This document shows, piece after piece, positions 59,888 to 64,000 of a stretch of 64,000 nucleotides of DNA (position 1 is its first letter; the number at the start of each line of letters is the position of its first letter). The position numbers and the translations under genes were made by a program. The stretch is from contig NZ_CP034660.1 of the NCBI RefSeq assembly GCF_003971255.1, positions 2,914,001 to 2,978,000 on the forward strand, in the 5' to 3' direction. The DNA comes from Colwellia sp. Arc7-635. Its GTDB lineage: Bacteria > Pseudomonadota > Gammaproteobacteria > Enterobacterales > Alteromonadaceae. The notes beneath the pieces were generated by a model. The model worked only from the letters and a program-made list of their open reading frames with translations. It was not told the origin of the DNA and made no database searches.

Positions 59888-60212
59888 TTTACTGCCCTGC
59901 TATGATTTAATTAGCCAGTATGATAAAACGAAGTGTATAGTGACAAAATGTCCTAAAAAGACAGTCAAGGTGACATTTTCGGACAATAGTATGAGAAAAA
60001 AAATAATAACTAAATAATTCAATAGCTTACTTGGCGTTATCACAAGAAAAACATCAGCCAGTGCGATAACTGAACGTAACGCTTCTATAGCAAAGATATC
60101 AAAGCTGGCTGTCTTTGCAGATGCTATTTTTTTACCCAAGCCACTTGAAGATGCAGGATTGTGCAAGTCGATAACAAGTATAAACACATATAACTAAGAG
60201 CAAGCAGCTAAA
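59888..60212. other. Divergent region with partial MITE
   Basis: 325 bases between the AGPS-like gene and the araC-type gene. It must hold both promoters. A partial MITE end lies at 60132-60176. Confidence 0.5.
60132..60176 (+). repeat. Partial MITE end (copy 2)
   Basis: TACCCAAGCCACTTGAAGATG matches the MITE arm at 58279-58258 in reverse, and CAAGTCGATAAC is shared with the copy at 63665. No opposing arm is seen, so this is a solo remnant next to the AraC gene promoter. Confidence 0.65.
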
Positions 60213-61289
60213 ATGAATGCAGCTAAGAACACAACATCTACCCATAATTCACAAGCGCCTTTAGATGATAACTTAGGTCAAGCATCGGTTCCTGCGGTTA
60301 ATCAGTACTTACACTTAGCCACGGAGCAAAAACTGGATGTTGACGCAATTTGTCAACAAGTGGGGTTAGATAAAGCACGTTTATCTGATAACAGCCAGCA
60401 CATTACAGGGCTGATTTTTCAACAACTTATATTGGAGTTACTTGCGCAATCGCCCGATGAGCTATTTGGCTTGCATACAGCAAAATATGTACAACCGGGT
60501 TCATATAGTGTTTTAGGCTACATCTCGATGAACTGTGAAAACCTAGGCCAAGCGATCACTAAGATTCAACCTTTTGAAAAACTCGTTGGCGATATGGGTA
60601 CCACGACGTTTGCGCCTTTAGCAGATAAGGTAAAAATCAGCTGGCATTGTCAATTTACGGATCCGAAGGTCAAACGTCATATGATCGACAATTGCCTTGG
60701 CTCTTGGCTAACCTTCGCCCGTTATTTAGTTGGTCAAGAAAGTAATCCAAGTGAAATTCTTCTCAGTAGAAAGCAACCTCCCTTGAGTCAGCAAAATGAA
60801 TATCAAGCAGTGTTTAAGTGCCCGATGAGTTACGGCCAGAGTGAAAACGCGATTGTTTTTGATAAAACGCTCTTGTCACTACCGCTAAACAAAGGCGATA
60901 AGCAATTACTTTCAACACTTGAAAGTCACGCACAAGCGCTGATTTCTGATTTAACAATAGAGAAAGATATGGCGACACAGCTAAAAATTGCTATTGAAAA
61001 GTCATTAAAAAATGGCAATTTTCATCAACAAGAAATTGCACAACAATTTGGCTTCAGCACAAAAACATTGCAACGTCGCTTAGCAGCATTAGGTTTGAGT
61101 TTTCAAGTACTACTTGATGAAACTCGACTGAGCATGGCGAAAAAATACTTAGCTGAACATTCCTTAAACCTAAACCAAATTAGTAGTGAATTGGGCTTTA
61201 CCGAGCCAAGATCTTTTTATCGTTGGTTCAATAAACTCACTCTTCAAACACCAGGTGATTATAGAAAAGCACTGGCAAAGACGCCATAA
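60213..61289 (+). CDS. AraC-family transcription regulator
   Basis: 358 residues. The N-terminal arabinose-binding-like domain (about 30-210) is followed by the AraC DNA-binding domain, with the first HTH near EIAQQFGFSTKTLQRRLAALG (about 265-290) and the second near QISSELGFTEPRSFYRWFNKLTLQTPGDYR. This subtype regulates adjacent catabolic genes in response to a ligand. The divergent AGPS-like/glpD block is the obvious target. Confidence 0.9.
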   Translation: MNAAKNTTSTHNSQAPLDDNLGQASVPAVNQYLHLATEQKLDVDAICQQVGLDKARLSDNSQHITGLIFQQLILELLAQSPDELFGLHTAKYVQPGSYSVLGYISMNCENLGQAITKIQPFEKLVGDMGTTTFAPLADKVKISWHCQFTDPKVKRHMIDNCLGSWLTFARYLVGQESNPSEILLSRKQPPLSQQNEYQAVFKCPMSYGQSENAIVFDKTLLSLPLNKGDKQLLSTLESHAQALISDLTIEKDMATQLKIAIEKSLKNGNFHQQEIAQQFGFSTKTLQRRLAALGLSFQVLLDETRLSMAKKYLAEHSLNLNQISSELGFTEPRSFYRWFNKLTLQTPGDYRKALAKTP

Positions 61290-61447
61290 AGCACTCCTAA
61301 CTAATAGCACTCAGCTAATAAAGCTTAGTGTTAATTCAACAAACCAAAAGTAAAGCAAGCTTGACACATGTTGATTTTTAACTTACCTTTTAAAATGTAA
61401 AGCAAACTTAACTTTTAGTAAAAGAGTGTCGACACAGGAGCATAGTA

Positions 61448-61882
61448 ATGAAACATAACAACGATGAAGTAGTCAGCAAACCGAGTGAGTGGAGTAAAAG
61501 AAATCAACACAACACAAGTAAACTTGCGCTTTGGACCACTATTTGGGTGTTGAGTATGGCACTCACTAACTTTGGTCCACACTTTATTTGGGATTTTGAT
61601 AGCACCTTAACAATCCTAGCCGTATTGCTAAATTTCGCCTTAGGTTTAAAAATGGTTACGGCAAACATTCAGCACATTAAAGGTTTGGACGAAATGCAGC
61701 AGCGTATTCAACTAAATGCAATGGGGTTTACTTTAGGGCTTAGTTTAGTAGCTGGTTTAACCTATTCAAACTTAGACGTATTAGATTTAATAACTTTCCA
61801 TGCAGAAATTTCTCATTTAGTTATTTTTATGGGATTAACTTATATTACTGCCACTTTTATTGGCAATAGAAAATACCAATGA
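61448..61882 (+). CDS. Membrane protein of unknown function
   Basis: 144 residues. A hydrophilic N-terminus of about 25 residues and four hydrophobic helices are visible. ATG 61448 has AGGAG. It overlaps the XRE regulator by four bases (ATGA), an arrangement common to small membrane protein/HTH pairs of unknown role. Confidence 0.65.
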   Translation: MKHNNDEVVSKPSEWSKRNQHNTSKLALWTTIWVLSMALTNFGPHFIWDFDSTLTILAVLLNFALGLKMVTANIQHIKGLDEMQQRIQLNAMGFTLGLSLVAGLTYSNLDVLDLITFHAEISHLVIFMGLTYITATFIGNRKYQ

Positions 61883-62073
61883 AAAATAAACTGAAAGTAC
61901 TGCGCGCTGAAAGAGACTGGACACAAGCACAACTCGCTGAAGCATTAGAAGTTTCGCGCCAAACCATCAATGCTATTGAAAAAGGCAAATTTGACCCTAG
62001 TTTACCGCTAGCTTTTAAAACAGCAAGATTGTTTAAACTCAGTATTGAAGAAATATTTCAGGATGAGGCATAG
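61879..62073 (+). CDS. XRE-family transcriptional regulator
   Basis: A 64-residue protein that is almost only the helix-turn-helix (RDWTQAQLAEALEVSRQTINAIEKGKFDPSLPLAFK), the compact Cro/C1 (YozG-like) type. Translationally coupled to the upstream membrane protein, which may control its activity. Confidence 0.85.
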   Translation: MKNKLKVLRAERDWTQAQLAEALEVSRQTINAIEKGKFDPSLPLAFKTARLFKLSIEEIFQDEA

Positions 62074-62138
62074 CGCTCAACAACTAGCGCTCGGTATTAG
62101 TCGCGTTGAAAATGACGATTTATCGTCAAAAATAGATA

Positions 62139-62166
62139 AAACCTAATCAATTGATTAGGTTTTATT
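62139..62166 (+). terminator. Rho-independent terminator
   Basis: AAACCTAATCAATTGATTAGGTTTT is a perfect stem with a T-rich tail, 65 bases after the XRE gene. Confidence 0.8.
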
Positions 62167-62256
62167 ATTGTTAGCTGAGTATTACCTGTTTAGTTTTGCT
62201 AAAACCTCTATAATCCACCGATATAGAAAATAGAATACAAAATGTAAGGTGATCAC

Positions 62257-62676
62257 ATGAATACAAAAATCTACAAGCACGTACATGTTTTGGCTAAAGA
62301 CTTGTTACAGGCTTCTGTCAGAAAAAACCAAGCTAACTTCGATGAATATTACCAAGAATTGCAGCAAATTTGTGACGAAAATGAAGATACAGATAAAGAT
62401 CATCCAGTACAGTGGGAAACTCTTGCTGACTTTACCGATGATTTAGAGCTGGCTATTACTATTTACGAAAAAGCCTTAGTAAAAGCACAAGCGATTAATT
62501 CAAAAGACTTTTTATCATCAATTGCTTTTGCAATCGCGTCATTACAAGTTGAGTTAGGCGATAAATCAAGTGCTATTAAGCACTTAGAACAAGCTAAAAT
62601 TGACAGTAATAAAATTGCTGATAAAGACCTAAAAGCTGAAATTGTTGATTTATTAGAAACATTGCAAGGTGAGTAA
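62257..62676 (+). CDS. TPR-like helical protein of unknown function
   Basis: A 139-residue soluble, acidic, helical protein. ELAITIYEKALVKAQAINSKDFLSS and IASLQVELGDKSSAIKHLEQAK have the spacing of tetratricopeptide-type helices. No enzyme motif; probably a protein-interaction module. ATG 62257 has AAGG. Confidence 0.55.
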   Translation: MNTKIYKHVHVLAKDLLQASVRKNQANFDEYYQELQQICDENEDTDKDHPVQWETLADFTDDLELAITIYEKALVKAQAINSKDFLSSIAFAIASLQVELGDKSSAIKHLEQAKIDSNKIADKDLKAEIVDLLETLQGE

Positions 62677-62826
62677 AATTAGGCAGTGTTGAAGGTTAAG
62701 CAGTATTGATGGAGCGTTTCTGAGTAGGCTTATGGGTTGTTTTAATAACTTTTAAAAATCTAAGGCAGTATTAACGCTCAAGAGTCAAAACTCAAACCTT
62801 AGCGTTAATATCTAAGCTTCAGTATT

Positions 62827-62868
62827 TTAGCTTTAGCACCTTAGCTTTAGCACCTTAACTTTAATACC
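62827..62868 (+). repeat. Degenerate 14-bp tandem repeats
   Basis: Two exact TTAGCTTTAGCACC units (62827-62840, 62841-62854), then a variant TTAACTTTAATACC and a broken fourth unit. Non-coding, between convergent genes. Confidence 0.8.
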
Positions 62869-62930
62869 TTAACTATGGATAAATGAATATCCTAGTTAAA
62901 GTATAGGCGAAGCAAAAAATTACAATGTAA

Positions 62931-62960
62931 AGCATGTTATAAATTAATTTATAGCATGCT
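62931..62960 (-). terminator. Terminator-like hairpin
   Basis: AGCATG..TATAAAT TA ATTTATA..CATGCT is a near-perfect AT-rich palindrome just beyond the stop of the small outer-membrane-like gene. Confidence 0.5.
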
Positions 62961-62965
62961 AAACA

Positions 62966-63406
62966 CTAGAATTTATAACCAATATTTAATGTTACTGCCG
63001 TTGATGTTACAGTTTCCCCTAGATCGGCAAATAGCCCGCCCTCATCTTCACGAGTTATGCCAATACCTGTCCCTATCACAAATCCATTATTAGAAAAACC
63101 GTCGAGATGATAATCGTAGGTAACAAAAAAGAATCCGTCTTCACCATGAAACTCTTCTTTGCCGGCAACAAAACCAAATGCATGTTTTGAGTTTTCACTA
63201 AATGTCGTTTGCAAACCAGCAGAAAAACCAATTAATCCTGCCGAGGCATAATATTTACTGTCTTGTGTTTTATAAGCAAGCTGTGCGCCTAAAACACCAC
63301 CATATTCATGGCCTAAACCGACAGTAGTTTCGTACTCACCAGCTGAACTAGACAAAGAAACCAATGATAGAGAGATTAGTGATAGTGCAAGAGTTGATAC
63401 CTTCAT
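62966..63406 (-). CDS. Small outer-membrane-like beta protein
   Basis: About 146 residues from ATG 63406, which has AAAAGGA six bases before it and begins a signal peptide (MKVSTLALSLISLSLVSL). The frame extends to 63442. The mature part alternates polar and aromatic residues (YETTVGLGHEYGGVLGAQLAYK) and ends NIGYKF, an aromatic C-terminus typical of outer-membrane barrels. Role unknown. Confidence 0.6.
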   Translation of the reverse strand: MKVSTLALSLISLSLVSLSSSAGEYETTVGLGHEYGGVLGAQLAYKTQDSKYYASAGLIGFSAGLQTTFSENSKHAFGFVAGKEEFHGEDGFFFVTYDYHLDGFSNNGFVIGTGIGITREDEGGLFADLGETVTSTAVTLNIGYKF

Positions 63407-63602
63407 AAAAATCCTTTTATTTATTATAGTTATAATTCGCAATGTAAGTTATCAGTAAACATTAAAAAAATAAACGATTAATAATAATCAGAGGTTTAAA
63501 GCCAAACAAGTAAGAAAATTAAGTTTAAGTTTAGGATTCAATTATTTTTAATATGAATATTTGCGTGCAGTATCAAGGTTTATTGCACCGTAAAAAGTAA
63601 AA

Positions 63603-63636
63603 AGCACTTTGCAGCAAAAATTTGCCACAAAGTGCT
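63603..63636. terminator. Terminator-like hairpin
   Basis: AGCACTTTG (63603-63611) pairs with CAAAGTGCT (63628-63636). It lies between the outer-membrane-like gene and the MITE and could serve the minus-strand gene entering from the right. Confidence 0.4.
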
Positions 63637-63664
63637 GATAAATATTCACCATCATTTACATGTA

Positions 63665-63857
63665 TATACCCGAACCACTTCAAAAGGCAGATTTCAGCAA
63701 GTCGATAACGGGTTAGCACCAAGGCATTGATTGAAGAGAATAGTTATTCTATTATCGAAATCAATAACGCTGGAGATGTCCCGTTATCGGCGTATCGCGC
63801 CTTGATCTGAATTCCTAGCTTAGCGCTGAAACTGTATCTTGAAGTGGAACGGGTATA
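63665..63857. repeat. Palindromic MITE-like element, copy 3
   Basis: Ends TATACCCGAACCACTTCAA and TTGAAGTGGAACGGGTATA are inverted. Internal arms CGATAACGGG and CCCGTTATCG add a second stem. It shares CTTAGC.CTGAAACTG with copy 1. 16 bases after the stop of the partial gene to its right. Confidence 0.8.
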
Positions 63858-63873
63858 AATGATGGTTAGAAAA

Positions 63874-64000
63874 TTAACCTAATAATTTGCCTAAACCGCT
63901 AGTCAATAATTGCTTTGCTTGTTGACCTTGTTCAGTATCTAAGTAAGTTTGCGCTGTAGAAATGAAGCTACTAATCATTTCAGGCTTAAGACCTAAAGCT
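63874..64000 (-). CDS. C-terminal end of an unknown protein (partial), possibly DUF2780-like
   Basis: The minus strand is open from the window edge to TAA at 63874-63876 and gives 42 residues: LGLKPEMISSFISTAQTYLD, then a Gln/Lys-rich helix and TSGLGKLLG. The helix plus Gly/Leu-rich tail resembles small DUF2780-type proteins, but too little is visible to decide. Confidence 0.45.
   Translation of the reverse strand, partial: ALGLKPEMISSFISTAQTYLDTEQGQQAKQLLTSGLGKLLG

Overview
The window looks like chromosomal DNA of a low-GC marine gammaproteobacterium of the Alteromonadales, most likely Colwelliaceae (Colwellia/Thalassotalea-like). This is inferred from AT-rich, densely packed genes, two TonB-dependent receptors, a DUF3718 gene, many c-di-GMP proteins, and a MerR-controlled leucine (liu) cluster with the operator type known from this order. 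No rRNA, tRNA, CRISPR array or prophage was seen.

Layout. 1-2.8 kb: the 3' end of recQ, then a minus-strand pair made of a DUF3369 response regulator and a histidine kinase. 3.0-4.2 kb: an acyltransferase-3 membrane protein. 4.9-9.4 kb: a Fur-box-preceded iron operon (TonB siderophore receptor broken by a frameshift, DUF3649, PepSY-TM and DUF3325 proteins). 9.4-12.9 kb: an accessory patch with a decayed copy of the acyltransferase 5' end, a duplicated non-coding repeat around a PliI-like lysozyme-inhibitor lipoprotein, a Cys-rich secreted protein, a GFA protein and a lipoprotein. 13.2-23.7 kb: a complete leucine/isovalerate catabolic module. It holds a divergent thiolase and liuR, liuA-B-C-D-E and the two CoA-transferase subunits, with two LiuR operators. 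Together they convert isovaleryl-CoA to acetyl-CoA plus acetoacetate, activate acetoacetate and cleave it to two acetyl-CoA.

23.7-41.2 kb: a c-di-GMP-I (GEMM) riboswitch leading a DUF3718 secreted protein, a patatin phospholipase, a CPA2/KefB-type antiporter, a diguanylate cyclase, rhlE, a Na+/alanine symporter with a displaced N-terminus, pntAB, a gamma-carbonic anhydrase-like protein, a small basic protein, and a FIST sensor paired with a GGDEF-EAL protein. 41.3-42.6 kb: an intact IS3-family element whose single-frame transposase carries a programmed-frameshift signature. 42.9-49 kb: an ATP-grasp ligase and an AhpD-fold-like protein, a membrane diguanylate cyclase and a second TonB receptor.

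49.2-64 kb: an SDR oxidoreductase, three small hypotheticals, and then a lipid/glycerol block on the minus strand: PhoD phosphatase, FGGY kinase, GlpD-type oxidase and an alkyl-DHAP-synthase-like FAD oxidase, with a divergent AraC regulator. After this come a membrane protein/XRE regulator pair, a helical-repeat protein, a small outer-membrane-like protein and a partial gene. One family of palindromic MITE-like repeats occurs three times in the last 6 kb.

The observations most worth following are the GEMM riboswitch, the reverse-logic frameshift signal in the IS3 element, the MITE family, the ATP-grasp/AhpD-like pair beside the IS, and two apparent single-base deletions that break otherwise intact transport genes.
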